Source of the DNA: Sphingobium yanoikuyae
GTDB lineage: Bacteria > Pseudomonadota > Alphaproteobacteria > Sphingomonadales > Sphingomonadaceae
Assembly: GCF_013001025.1 (NCBI RefSeq)
Contig: NZ_CP053021.1
Coordinates: 4,347,001 to 4,411,000 of the forward strand
Direction of reading: 5' to 3'
Length of the DNA stretch: 64,000 nt
In this document: in pieces, positions 31,955 through 41,505 of the stretch
Layout: every line of letters starts with the position of its first letter
How positions within the stretch are numbered: position 1 is the stretch's first letter
Translations under genes and position numbers: made by a program
Notes under the pieces: generated by a model
Databases searched by the model: none
Told to the model about the DNA's origin: nothing
Seen by the model: the letters and a program-made list of their open reading frames with translations, nothing else

Positions 31955-34717
31955 TCAGGCGCGCTCCAGTGCCTCGCCCACTTCGCCGCCGGCCGCCTCC
32001 AGCAGCCGCCGTTCCAGCGTCTGCAACCGGGCCTTGCTCTCGATCTTCCCGCCCAAGAGGTCGGTGACATAGAAGGTATCGACCGCGCGCTCGCCATAGG
32101 TGGCGACATGGGCGCTGTGGACCGTGACCTTCGACTGGAACAGGGCATTGGCCAGGCTGAACAGCAGCGCCGGCCGATCGCGGGCATTCACCTCGATCAC
32201 GGTGAAGCGGTTCGACGCCTTGTTGTCGATCAACACATTGGGCTCGATGCGGAAGGCTTCGGCGCGGGTGCGGGGCAGCGGGCGCGCTTCCAGCTTGGTG
32301 ATCATGCGGTGGCGGTTGGAGAGGGAATCCTCGATCGCTGCCTTGATCCGCGCCAGCTGCTCGGGACTGTGGAAGGCACCGCCCAGCGGATCCTGCACCA
32401 GGAAATTGTCGATCGCGACGCCATCGCGCGTCGTATGGATGCGCGCGTCGATGATGTTGCCGCCGGCCAGGTGGATGGCGCCGGCAATGCGGTAGAACAG
32501 GCCCGGATGGTCGGTCGCATAGACGGTAACCAAAGTCGCGCCGCGCTGGGGATAATATTGTGCGGCGATCGACAGCGAAGAATCGCCCGCTTCCAATATG
32601 TGCCGCGCATTATGGACCAGGATATCGTCCGGTTCGGCGATCCAGTAGCTTTCGGGCATGCGGCCGCTGAAGGCGGCGAAGGTCGCCTCATCCATGCCCA
32701 GCGCCTCGCGCAGCGCCTCCTGCTTGGCGGCAACCCGCTCGCTGCGGCCCTTCTGCTTGTGGCCCAGGCGCAGCACTTCCTCGGCCGCGTCATAGAGGTC
32801 GCCCAGCAACTGCCGCTTCCAGCTGTTCCAGACGCCCGGCCCCACCGCACGGATATCGACCACGGTCAGGCACAGCAGCAGGCGCAGCCGCTCGGGGCTC
32901 TGCACCACTTCGACGAAATCGAGGATCGTCTTGTAGTCGGCCAGGTCGCGCTTGAAGGCGGTGGCCGACATCAGCAGGTGATAACGCACCAGCCAGGCGA
33001 CGGTCTCGGTCTCGGCGGCGGTCAGGCCCAGGCGCGGGCAGAGATGGTCCGCCACTTCCGCGCCCAATATGCTGTGGTCGCCGCCGCGCCCCTTGGCGAT
33101 GTCATGCAGCAGCACCGCGACATAGAGCACCCGGCGCGACAATATCTTGCCCATCAGCTCGGTCGCCAGCGGATGGTCGGTGGCCAGTTCGCCCTTCTCG
33201 ATCCGGGCCAGCAGGCCGACGGCGCGGATGGTATGCTCGTCCACCGTATAATGATGGTACATGTCGAACTGCATCTGCGCCACGACGCGGCGGAAATCGG
33301 GGATGAACCGGCCGAACACGGTGGACTCGTTCATCCAGCGCAGCACCGTTTCCGGGTCGCGCGGGCTGGTCAGCACATCCATGAAGGCGGCATTGGCCCG
33401 TGCGTCCTTGCGCACCTTGGCGGTGATCAGGCCAGCGTCGCGGCTTGCCGCGCGCATCGCGCTCGGATGAATCTGCAGCCCATGCCTGTCGGCCACGGCG
33501 AAAATCTCGACCAGGCGGACCGGATCGGCCTGGAAGAAATCATCACTCGGTAGCGCCAGCCGCCCGCGATCCAGCACGAAGCCATCCAGCTTCTTGGGCC
33601 GGCGAAAGATCGACGGAATATAGCGGCGTCCGCGCTCGGCCAACTGGTCGTCCAGATGCGCCAGGAACACCGCGGTCAGGTCGCCGACCGCCTTTGCATT
33701 GAGGAAATAATAGCGCATGAAGCGCTCGACCCCGGATCGTCCGGCCCGCGCGGTGAAGTGCATGCGCGTCGCGGTTTCCAGCTGTAGGTCGAAGGTCAGC
33801 CGGTCCTCGGCCCGCCCCGTGATCATGTGCAGATGGCACCGCACCGCCCACAGGAAATCCTCGGCCTTCTGGAACTGGCGCAGCTCGCTCTGCGTCAACA
33901 GGCCGACATCGACCAGGTCGGCGACCGATTTCACCCGGTTCACATATTTGCCGATCCAGAACAGCGTGTGCAGGTCGCGCAGGCCGCCCTTGCCTTCCTT
34001 GACATTGGGCTCGACGACATAGCGGCTGTCGCCCATGCGGCGGTGGCGCTCGTCGCGTTCCTCCAGCTTCTCGGTGACGAAGGTGCGGGCGGTGCCCTGC
34101 ATGATCTCGCTGTCGAAGCGGACGGCCACTTCCTCGTAAAGCGCCCGGTCGCCCCACACATAGCGTGCTTCCAGCAGGGCGGTGCGCACGGTGAGGTCGG
34201 CCTTGGCCATCCGCATCGTCTCGTCGATCGAACGGCTGCTATGGCCGACCTTGAGCCCCAGATCCCACAGCGAATAGAGCATGGATTCGATGATCTGCTC
34301 GGTCCAGCCGGTCGGCTTCCAGGGGGTGATGAAGCCGATATCGACATCGCTGTGCGGTGCCATCTCGCCCCGGCCATAGCCGCCGACGGCGATCAGCACG
34401 ATCCGCTCGCCGGTGCTGCGGTTGCCGGCGGGATAAAGATGATGGGTGGTGGCGTCGTAGAGCAGCCGCAAGATCTGGTCGATCAGGAAGGCAAAGGCCG
34501 TCACCGCCTCGCGCCCGCGCGTCGGCTTGGCTTCCAGCCGGCGCGCAACATCCTCGCGGCCATGCTCCAGGGCGGCCTTCAGTTCCTTGACGATCAGCCC
34601 GCGCAGCTTGATCGGATCGCCCCGGTGCTCCTGCGCCAGGGCGTTGATGCTGTCGGAAATCGCGCGCCGGTCAATGATCGCGCGGCGCGACCCCAGGCTG
34701 GGGAACTGCATGACCAT
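31955..34717 (-). CDS. glnD: bifunctional PII uridylyltransferase/uridylyl-removing enzyme
   Basis: A 920-residue protein. The nucleotidyltransferase domain shows AVGGYGRGEMAPHSDVDIGF (about residues 110-130), the HD hydrolase domain has DEHTIRAVGLLARIEKGE and LLHDIAKGRGGDHS (about 500-555), and two C-terminal ACT domains are seen around LVTVYATDHPGLFYRIAGAI and FTVIEVNARDRPALLFSLANAL. It senses glutamine and adds or removes UMP on PII proteins. The start could be either Met of MVMQFPS. It lies 9 bases after mutS in the same orientation. Confidence 0.96.
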   Translation of the reverse strand: MVMQFPSLGSRRAIIDRRAISDSINALAQEHRGDPIKLRGLIVKELKAALEHGREDVARRLEAKPTRGREAVTAFAFLIDQILRLLYDATTHHLYPAGNRSTGERIVLIAVGGYGRGEMAPHSDVDIGFITPWKPTGWTEQIIESMLYSLWDLGLKVGHSSRSIDETMRMAKADLTVRTALLEARYVWGDRALYEEVAVRFDSEIMQGTARTFVTEKLEERDERHRRMGDSRYVVEPNVKEGKGGLRDLHTLFWIGKYVNRVKSVADLVDVGLLTQSELRQFQKAEDFLWAVRCHLHMITGRAEDRLTFDLQLETATRMHFTARAGRSGVERFMRYYFLNAKAVGDLTAVFLAHLDDQLAERGRRYIPSIFRRPKKLDGFVLDRGRLALPSDDFFQADPVRLVEIFAVADRHGLQIHPSAMRAASRDAGLITAKVRKDARANAAFMDVLTSPRDPETVLRWMNESTVFGRFIPDFRRVVAQMQFDMYHHYTVDEHTIRAVGLLARIEKGELATDHPLATELMGKILSRRVLYVAVLLHDIAKGRGGDHSILGAEVADHLCPRLGLTAAETETVAWLVRYHLLMSATAFKRDLADYKTILDFVEVVQSPERLRLLLCLTVVDIRAVGPGVWNSWKRQLLGDLYDAAEEVLRLGHKQKGRSERVAAKQEALREALGMDEATFAAFSGRMPESYWIAEPDDILVHNARHILEAGDSSLSIAAQYYPQRGATLVTVYATDHPGLFYRIAGAIHLAGGNIIDARIHTTRDGVAIDNFLVQDPLGGAFHSPEQLARIKAAIEDSLSNRHRMITKLEARPLPRTRAEAFRIEPNVLIDNKASNRFTVIEVNARDRPALLFSLANALFQSKVTVHSAHVATYGERAVDTFYVTDLLGGKIESKARLQTLERRLLEAAGGEVGEALERA

Positions 34718-34726
34718 GGCTTTCGT

Positions 34727-37369
34727 CTACTCGTGGTGACTGGCGGCGGCCAGTTGTTTCAACCGATATATGTGATCGAGTGCCTCACGCGGGGACAGTG
34801 CGTCGGCATCGATGCCATCCAGCGCGTCGCGCAACGGATCGACCACCTCTTCGGCCTGGGTTGCTACGCTGGCGAACAGCGGCAGGTCGTCCAGCCCCGC
34901 GGCGATGCCGCCGGTCTTCGCCTTGCCTGCCTCCAGCCGGCCCAGCACATCCTTGGCGCGCTTGAGCACCAGGGGCGGCAAGCCGGCCAGTCGTGCGACC
35001 GCCAGGCCATAGCTGCGATCGGCCGGTCCTTCGGCCAGTTCGTGCAGCAGCACCAGGTCGCCCTTCCATTCGCGTGCCCGCACATGGTGCAGCGACAGCG
35101 CATCAAGCGTTTCAGACAGGCGCGTCAGCTCATGATAATGGGTCGCGAACAGGCAGCGGCAGCGATTGACCTCATGCACCGCCTCAACCACTGCCCAGGC
35201 GAGCGCGAGGCCGTCATAGGTGGATGTGCCGCGCCCGACCTCGTCCAGGATGACGAAGCTATGCTCGGTCGCCTGCGCCAGGATCGCGGCGGTCTCGACC
35301 ATCTCGACCATGAAGGTTGACCGGCCGCGCGCCAGATTGTCGGAGGCGCCGACGCGGCTGAACAGGCGGTCGACCAGGGTCAGCGTCGCCGATCCCGCCG
35401 GTACGAAGGCGCCGGCCTGGGCCAGGATGACGATCAGCGCATTCTGCCGCAGGAAGGTCGACTTACCGCCCATGTTCGGGCCGGTGACCAGCCATAGCCG
35501 GTCGGTCGCGACCAGCCGGCAATCATTGGCGACGAAGGGCTGGCCCTGCGCGCGCAGCGCATCCTCGACCACCGGATGGCGCCCGCCGACAATGTCGAGG
35601 CAGGGGCCGACCCCGTCCTCGACCACGAAATGGGGGCGTTGCCAGCCGCCTTCGGCCGCCCGCTCGGCCAGTGCGGCGGCAACGTCCAGTCGGGCGAGCG
35701 CGTCGGCGGCGCGGGCGATGTCGGCCTTGCGGTCCAGCACCGCCTCGATCAGCGTTTCGAGATGGGCGGCTTCCGCCACCAGCGCATGGGCGCCGGCCTG
35801 CGCCACCCGTCCGGCCTGTTCGTGCAGGTCGATCGAGTTGAAGCGCACGACCCCGGCCAGCGTCTGGCGATGGGTGAAGCCGCTTTCGGGCTGCATCAGC
35901 TGGTCGGCGGCGCGGGCCGGCACCTCGACATGATAGCCCAGCACGCCATTATGGCGGATCTTGAGCGCGCTGATCCCGGTCTGCTCGCGATATTGGGCCT
36001 CCAGCGCGGCGATCGCGCGGCGGCCGTCGCCAGCCAGGCGGCGCAGTTCGTCGAGCGCCGGGTCGAAGCCGTCGGCGATATAGCCGCCATTATTGGTTTC
36101 GGTCGGCGGGCTCGGCACCAATGCGCGCGCCAGCGCATCGACCAGCGCGCCATGGCCGTCGAGCGCCGGCAGCAACTGGGTCAGCAGCAGCGGCTGATCG
36201 GCCAGCCGCCCCAGCCGCTCGCGCAGCAAGCGCGCCTCGCCCAAACCGTCGCGCAATTGGCCGAGGTCACGCGGGCTGCCCCGCCCCACGGCGACACGAC
36301 CGAGCGCGCGACCGATGTCGGGCAGCGCCCGCAGCGCCGCACGCAACTGACTGCGCAGCGTCGCATCATCATGGAACAGCTGGACCAGGCCCAGCCGCGC
36401 GTCGATCAGCGGCGCATCCATCAGCGGCGCCGACAGATCCTGTGCCAGCAGCCGGGCGCCCGCCCCGGTGACGGTCCGGTCGACTGCGCCCAGCAGGCTG
36501 CCCGCGCGGGTGCCGCCGGTGGTCGCGACGATTTCCAGGCTCTCGCGCGTCGCCGCGTCGATCGCGACATGGGCGCCGCTGGTCTTGCGGAGCGGCGGCG
36601 CCAGGAAGGGCAGCGTGCCCTTCCCCGCATGGTCGAGATAGGAAATCAGCCCGCCCATCGCTGCCAGTTCGGCGCGGCTGAACTGGCCGAAACCATCCAG
36701 CGTCGCGACCGCGAACAGGCGCTTGAGCGCGTCTTCGGTACGGGTGCTGGAAAAGGCCGCCTTGTCGAACGGATGGCTGTTGGGGACCTCCAGCGTCGAA
36801 CCTTCGGCAATCACCACTTCGCTCGGCCGCAACCGGGCGAGTTCGGCGGGCAGGTCGCCCGCCCGCACCGTCATCGTCTCGAACCGGCCGGTCGAAATAT
36901 CGGCGGCGGCCAGGCCCAGCTCACCTTCTCCGCCGGTCTGGGCGAGCGCCACCAGCATATTGTCGCGCCGGCTGTCGAGCAGCGTTTCCTCGGTCAGCGT
37001 GCCGGCGGTGACATAGCGGACGATGGCGCGTGCCACGAGCGCCTTGCCGCCCCGTGCCTTGGCCTCGGCCGGCGTCTCGGTCTGCTCGGCGATGGCGACG
37101 CGATGGCCGCCCTTGATCAGCCGGGCGAGATAGGATTCGGCGCTATGCACCGGCACGCCGCACATCGGGATCGGCTGCCCGGCATGTTCGCCACGGCTGG
37201 TGAGCGCAATGTCGAGCGTCGCCGCCGCCATCTTGGCGTCATCGAAGAAGAGTTCGAAGAAATCGCCCATGCGGTAGAAGAGCAGGCAATCCTGCGCCTC
37301 TGCCTTGAGGGTGAAATATTGTGCCATCATGGGGGTAGGCTGGGTGGTGGTGGAGGTCGAATTGGCCAT
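34727..37369 (-). CDS. mutS: DNA mismatch repair protein MutS
   Basis: An 880-residue protein with start MANSTSTTTQPTPMMAQYF; the upstream in-frame 28 codons lack similarity. The mismatch-reading FxE motif lies in YRMGDFFELFFDDA (about residue 37). Lever and clamp domains follow, then the ATPase with Walker A TGPNMGGKSTFLRQN (about residue 630), Walker B VILDEVGRGTSTYDG and the dimer helix region. It binds mispairs and recruits MutL. It is co-oriented with glnD just downstream. Confidence 0.96.
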   Translation of the reverse strand: MANSTSTTTQPTPMMAQYFTLKAEAQDCLLFYRMGDFFELFFDDAKMAAATLDIALTSRGEHAGQPIPMCGVPVHSAESYLARLIKGGHRVAIAEQTETPAEAKARGGKALVARAIVRYVTAGTLTEETLLDSRRDNMLVALAQTGGEGELGLAAADISTGRFETMTVRAGDLPAELARLRPSEVVIAEGSTLEVPNSHPFDKAAFSSTRTEDALKRLFAVATLDGFGQFSRAELAAMGGLISYLDHAGKGTLPFLAPPLRKTSGAHVAIDAATRESLEIVATTGGTRAGSLLGAVDRTVTGAGARLLAQDLSAPLMDAPLIDARLGLVQLFHDDATLRSQLRAALRALPDIGRALGRVAVGRGSPRDLGQLRDGLGEARLLRERLGRLADQPLLLTQLLPALDGHGALVDALARALVPSPPTETNNGGYIADGFDPALDELRRLAGDGRRAIAALEAQYREQTGISALKIRHNGVLGYHVEVPARAADQLMQPESGFTHRQTLAGVVRFNSIDLHEQAGRVAQAGAHALVAEAAHLETLIEAVLDRKADIARAADALARLDVAAALAERAAEGGWQRPHFVVEDGVGPCLDIVGGRHPVVEDALRAQGQPFVANDCRLVATDRLWLVTGPNMGGKSTFLRQNALIVILAQAGAFVPAGSATLTLVDRLFSRVGASDNLARGRSTFMVEMVETAAILAQATEHSFVILDEVGRGTSTYDGLALAWAVVEAVHEVNRCRCLFATHYHELTRLSETLDALSLHHVRAREWKGDLVLLHELAEGPADRSYGLAVARLAGLPPLVLKRAKDVLGRLEAGKAKTGGIAAGLDDLPLFASVATQAEEVVDPLRDALDGIDADALSPREALDHIYRLKQLAAASHHE

Positions 37370-37506
37370 GGGGCAAGCGGATAGCCTGATCGCTCCGCTG
37401 AAACCAGAGCTTCGCCAAAGGGCAGGAAAATTGCGCTTCTCGCACTTGCCCACAAGATAATCTTGCCGCTAGGGCGGCGCTATTGTTCCATTATGTGGGT
37501 ATCGCG

Positions 37507-39768
37507 ATGACCGAAAAGTCAAATGTGGAATTTTCCGAGCGCGAGGCGCTGTTCTTCCACGCGACCGGCCGCCCCGGCAAGATCGAGATCATCGCGTCGA
37601 AGCCGATGGCGACGCAGCGCGATCTCTCGCTCGCTTATTCGCCCGGCGTCGCGGTGCCGGTGCGCGCTATCGCTGAAGATCCGGCGACCGCCTATGATTA
37701 TACCGCCAAGGGCAATCTGGTCGCGGTCATCTCCAACGGCACGGCGATCCTGGGCCTCGGCAATCTCGGCGCGCTGGCGTCGAAGCCGGTGATGGAGGGC
37801 AAGGCCGTCCTCTTCAAGCGCTTCGCCGATGTCGATTCCATCGACATCGAGCTGAAGACCGAGGATGTCGATCGCTTCATCGACGCGGTCGAACTGATGG
37901 AGCCGAGCTTCGGCGGCATCAACTTGGAAGACATCAAGGCGCCCGAATGCTTCGTTATCGAGACGACGCTCAAGGAACGGATGAACATTCCGGTCTTCCA
38001 TGACGACCAGCATGGCACCGCGATCATCGCGGCGGCGGGCGTCATCAATGCCGCGCTGCTGACCGGTCGCGACATGAAGGACATGAAGGTGGTGGTGAAC
38101 GGCGCGGGTGCCGCTTCCATTTCCTGCACCGAGCTGATCAAGGCGCTGGGCGTCCCGAACGAAAACGTCATCATGTGCGACAGCAAGGGCGTCATCTATC
38201 AGGGCCGCACCGAGGGCATGAACCAGTGGAAGTCGGCCCATGCGGTCAAGACCGACGCGCGGACCCTCACCGAAGCGGTCAAGGGCGCCGATGTGTTCCT
38301 CGGCCTCTCGGTCGCTGGCGCCATGTCGCAGGATATGGTGAAGTCGATGGCGGCCAATCCGATCATCTTCGCCATGGCCAATCCCGACCCGGAAATCCTG
38401 CCGCCTGACGCTCATGCCGTGCGTCCCGACGCGATCGTCGCCACCGGCCGGTCGGACTTCCCCAACCAGGTCAATAATGTCCTGGGCTTCCCCTTCATCT
38501 TCCGCGGCGCGCTCGACGTGCGGGCGACCGGCATCAACGAGGCGATGAAGCTGGCCGCCGCCAAGGCGATTGCCGACCTGGCGCGCGAACAGGTGCCCGA
38601 GGAAGTGGCAAAGGCCTATGGCCGTTCGCACAGCTTCGGCCCCGACTATATCATCCCCGCGCCGTTCGATCCGCGCCTGATGGAGGTGGTGCCGGCCGCC
38701 GTCGCCCAGGCGGCGATGGATACTGGCGTCGCACAGAAGCCGATCGCCGACATGGCTGCCTATCGCGATTCCCTGAAGGCGCGGCTCAATCCGACCACCT
38801 CGGTTCTCACCAGCGCCTATGAACTCGCCAAGGCCAATCCCAAGCGGGTCGTCTTTGCCGAGGCGGAAGAGGAAGTGGTGCTGCGCGCCGCGATCCAGTT
38901 CCGCGAACTGGGCTATGGCATCCCCGTGCTGGTCGGCCGCGACCATGTGCGCGACAAGCTCAAGGAACTGGGCGTCCGGGATCCCGACAGCTTCGAACTG
39001 CACAACAGCGTCAATTCGCCGCTGGTGCCCGAGATGGTCGATCTTCTCTATACCCGGTTGCAGCGGCGCGGCTATCTGCGTCGCGACTGCGAGCGGATGG
39101 TCAATCGCGACCGCAACATCTTCGGATCGCTGCTGGTGAAGATGGGCGTGGCCGATGCGATGATTTCCGGCGTCACCCGGCCCTATGGCCAGACCCTGCG
39201 CGAGGTGAAGCGGGTGATGGATCCGGCTGCGGGCCGTACCCCCTTCGGCATCCATGTCATGGTGACCAAGGACAAGACCGTCTTCCTGGCCGACACCACC
39301 GTCCATGAACGGCCTTCCGCGTCCGAACTGGCCGACATTGCCGAGGGCACGGTCGCGGTCGCGCGGCGCATGGGCCATGACCCGCGCGTGGCCTTCCTCT
39401 CCTATTCCAATTTCGGCAATCCCCCCGGCGCCTTCCTCGACAATGTGCGCGATGCGGTGAAGCTGCTCGACCAGCGCGACGTCGATTTCGAATATGAAGG
39501 CGAAATGACACCGGATGCGGCGCTCAATCCGACCGTGATGAAGAATTATCCGTTCAGCCGCCTGTCCGGCCCGGCCAATGTGCTGGTCATGCCGGGGCTG
39601 CAGTCGGCCAACATCTCGGCCAAGCTGCTGCGCGAACTGGGCGGGACGTCGATGATCGGGCCGGTGCTGGTCGGCATGGAAAAGTCGGTGCAGATCGCGA
39701 CCATGTCGTCCAACGCGTCCGAGTTGCTGACGCTGGCCGTGCTGGCCGCGGGCGGCATCGCACTCTGA
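37507..39768 (+). CDS. maeB: NADP-dependent malic enzyme with C-terminal phosphotransacetylase-like domain
   Basis: A 753-residue protein with start MTEKSNVEFSEREALFF. The malic enzyme half shows LAYSPGVAVPVRAI, the metal-binding and acid residues in FGGINLEDIKAPECFVIE, VFHDDQHGTAIIAAAG, and the dinucleotide loop VVNGAGAASISC. The C-terminal half (from about residue 430) is a phosphate acetyl/butyryl transferase domain (LPEMVDLLYTR-like stretch, YGQTLREVKRVMDP, LVMPGLQSANISAKLL) and usually regulates rather than catalyses in MaeB. It decarboxylates malate to pyruvate. It is divergent from mutS. Confidence 0.95.
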   Translation: MTEKSNVEFSEREALFFHATGRPGKIEIIASKPMATQRDLSLAYSPGVAVPVRAIAEDPATAYDYTAKGNLVAVISNGTAILGLGNLGALASKPVMEGKAVLFKRFADVDSIDIELKTEDVDRFIDAVELMEPSFGGINLEDIKAPECFVIETTLKERMNIPVFHDDQHGTAIIAAAGVINAALLTGRDMKDMKVVVNGAGAASISCTELIKALGVPNENVIMCDSKGVIYQGRTEGMNQWKSAHAVKTDARTLTEAVKGADVFLGLSVAGAMSQDMVKSMAANPIIFAMANPDPEILPPDAHAVRPDAIVATGRSDFPNQVNNVLGFPFIFRGALDVRATGINEAMKLAAAKAIADLAREQVPEEVAKAYGRSHSFGPDYIIPAPFDPRLMEVVPAAVAQAAMDTGVAQKPIADMAAYRDSLKARLNPTTSVLTSAYELAKANPKRVVFAEAEEEVVLRAAIQFRELGYGIPVLVGRDHVRDKLKELGVRDPDSFELHNSVNSPLVPEMVDLLYTRLQRRGYLRRDCERMVNRDRNIFGSLLVKMGVADAMISGVTRPYGQTLREVKRVMDPAAGRTPFGIHVMVTKDKTVFLADTTVHERPSASELADIAEGTVAVARRMGHDPRVAFLSYSNFGNPPGAFLDNVRDAVKLLDQRDVDFEYEGEMTPDAALNPTVMKNYPFSRLSGPANVLVMPGLQSANISAKLLRELGGTSMIGPVLVGMEKSVQIATMSSNASELLTLAVLAAGGIAL

Positions 39769-39775
39769 TGATCGT

Positions 39776-39795
39776 GGCGGGGCACCAGCCCCGCC
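39776..39795 (+). terminator. hairpin after maeB
   Basis: GGCGGGGC pairs perfectly with GCCCCGCC across an ACCA loop, 8 bases after the maeB stop. There is no T run after it (CCTAT), so it may be a processing or Rho-associated hairpin rather than an intrinsic terminator. Confidence 0.45.
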
Positions 39796-39869
39796 CCTAT
39801 CCGCTACGACCGGTTGGTTTCTGACCGGTTTCGCTTGCCTTGCGCCATCGTCTGCTGGAAGACCATGGC

Positions 39870-40367
39870 ATGAACAGTGCAACCATGATCGACAGTGCCA
39901 CCTTCCGCCGCGTCCTGGGCCATTATCCGACCGGTGTATGCGTCGTCACCGCGTCCGCCGAGGATGGCACCCCGGTCGGCATGGTGGTCGGCTCCTTCAC
40001 TTCGGTGTCGCTCGATCCGCCGCTGGTCGCCTTCTTCCCCGCCAAAAGCTCGGGCAGCTGGCCGCGCATCCAGCAGATCGGCCGCTTCTGCGTCAATGTC
40101 CTCGCCAGCGATCAGCAGCCGCTCTGCCGCCAGCTGGCGGCACCGGGCCCTGACAAGTTCGCCGGCGTGTCGCACCGCGTATCCGACAATGGATCGCCCA
40201 TCATCGACAATGTCGTCGCCTGGATCGATTGCAGCCTGCATGCCGTGCATGAGGCCGGCGATCATTATATCGTGCTGGGTGAAGTGGTCGCACTGGAAGT
40301 GGAACGGCCCGACCGGCCATTGCTGTTCTTCCAGGGCAATTATGGCGAATTTTCGCTCCTCGCATGA
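39870..40367 (+). CDS. flavin reductase family protein
   Basis: A 165-residue FMN-binding split-barrel protein starting MNSATMIDSATFRRVLGHYPTGVCVVTA. The core GMVVGSFTSVSLDPPLVAFFPAKSSGSWPRI is the flavin-binding signature, followed by GRFCVNVLASDQ and HYIVLGEVVALEVERPDRPLLFFQGNYGEF. Members supply reduced flavin to two-component monooxygenases, commonly for aromatic compounds. No monooxygenase partner is adjacent. A second Met (MIDSATF) is an alternative start. Confidence 0.9.
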   Translation: MNSATMIDSATFRRVLGHYPTGVCVVTASAEDGTPVGMVVGSFTSVSLDPPLVAFFPAKSSGSWPRIQQIGRFCVNVLASDQQPLCRQLAAPGPDKFAGVSHRVSDNGSPIIDNVVAWIDCSLHAVHEAGDHYIVLGEVVALEVERPDRPLLFFQGNYGEFSLLA

Positions 40368-40524
40368 GGAACGGGCGGCGCGACGCCGTCTGATCGGGCA
40401 AGAGGGCAAGAAAAAAGGGGTAAAGCTCGTTAAAAGGCCGTAATGATCCATACATGGGTCAGAAACATCACGGCTCCTTAACGTCTGCCGTCTATCATCG
40501 TCCCCATTCCGGATCGGACTGATC

Positions 40525-41505
40525 ATGACTGCGCTGCTCATCACCATCGACACCGAATTGTCCGCCGCGCTGCACCAGCGCGGCGTCGGTCTTGAGCAGA
40601 ATCTGCGCCAGTCGATCTGGGGTGATACGGCGGCCGGTGCTTTCGGCATCGGCTGGCAGATGGACCTGATGGACCGTCATGGCCTCAAGGGCGTCTTCTT
40701 CCTCGATCCCCTGCCCGCATTGATCCACGGCCCCGCATTTCTCCAGCCCATCATCGCCGCCATCGTCGGGCGTGGGCATGAAGTGCAGCTCCATCTGCAT
40801 AGCGAATGGCTGGCCTGGGCCACGCATTCGCCGGTCGAAGGACGACAGGGGCGCAATATCGGCGATTTCAGCCTGGCCGACCAGATCGCCCTCCTCGGCC
40901 TTGGCCGCGACCTGCTGGAACAGGCAGGTGCCCCGCGGATCAGCGCGTTCCGAGCCGGCAATTTCGGCGCCAATGACGATACGCTGCGGGCGCTGGCGGC
41001 GATCGGCATCGGCTGGGACAGCAGCGTCAATCCGGCCTATCTCGGTCATGGATGCGGCATCAGCATGGACGCCGGCCAGATCGGCGCGGTTCGCGCCCAG
41101 GGGCTGGTCGAACTGCCCGTATCGGGGATCGTCGATCGCCCCGGCCATTTCCGCCCGGCGCAGATCTGCGCCATGTCGGCCGCCGAAATGCGCGCCGGCA
41201 TGCGTCACGCCGCGCAGGAAGGTCATGATGCCTTCGTCATCGTCACCCATAGTTTCGAAATGCTCTCGCGCGATCGGATGCGCCCGAACCGCACGGTGAT
41301 GCGCCGGTTCGAGCAATTATGCCGGACTGCCGCCGCGACGCCGGACATACGCCCTGCCGGCTTTCACGATCTTTCCTCGACCTTGGCCGATGCCCCCGCG
41401 CGCATGCTGACCCGCGTGCCGCCCAACCGGTTGCGCACCGGCCTGCGCATCGCGCAACAGGCCTGGGCGACCTGGCGCTACGAACATCGGCTGGTGCCTG
41501 CGTGA
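40525..41505 (+). CDS. polysaccharide deacetylase family protein
   Basis: A 326-residue NodB-like protein: LLITIDTEL at the N-terminus supplies the metal-binding Asp pair, HEVQLHLHSEWLAW supplies the His-x-x-x-His-like metal ligands, and DAFVIVTHSFEML the C-terminal His. AFRAGNFGANDDTLRALAAIGIGWDSSVNP is the conserved substrate-binding region. No signal peptide is visible, so the substrate may be a lipid-linked or cytosolic precursor. Its stop overlaps the GTG start of the ATP-grasp gene, making a two-gene operon. Confidence 0.88.
   Translation: MTALLITIDTELSAALHQRGVGLEQNLRQSIWGDTAAGAFGIGWQMDLMDRHGLKGVFFLDPLPALIHGPAFLQPIIAAIVGRGHEVQLHLHSEWLAWATHSPVEGRQGRNIGDFSLADQIALLGLGRDLLEQAGAPRISAFRAGNFGANDDTLRALAAIGIGWDSSVNPAYLGHGCGISMDAGQIGAVRAQGLVELPVSGIVDRPGHFRPAQICAMSAAEMRAGMRHAAQEGHDAFVIVTHSFEMLSRDRMRPNRTVMRRFEQLCRTAAATPDIRPAGFHDLSSTLADAPARMLTRVPPNRLRTGLRIAQQAWATWRYEHRLVPA

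Noticed and set aside
35576..37384. 602-codon plus-strand open frame antisense to mutS
   Set aside because: MutS motifs are complete on the other strand; the antisense product is Arg/Ala/Gly-rich with no domain.
37519..39882. 787-codon minus-strand open frame antisense to maeB
   Set aside because: A shadow of the malic enzyme gene; His/Asp/Arg-rich composition with no recognisable domain.
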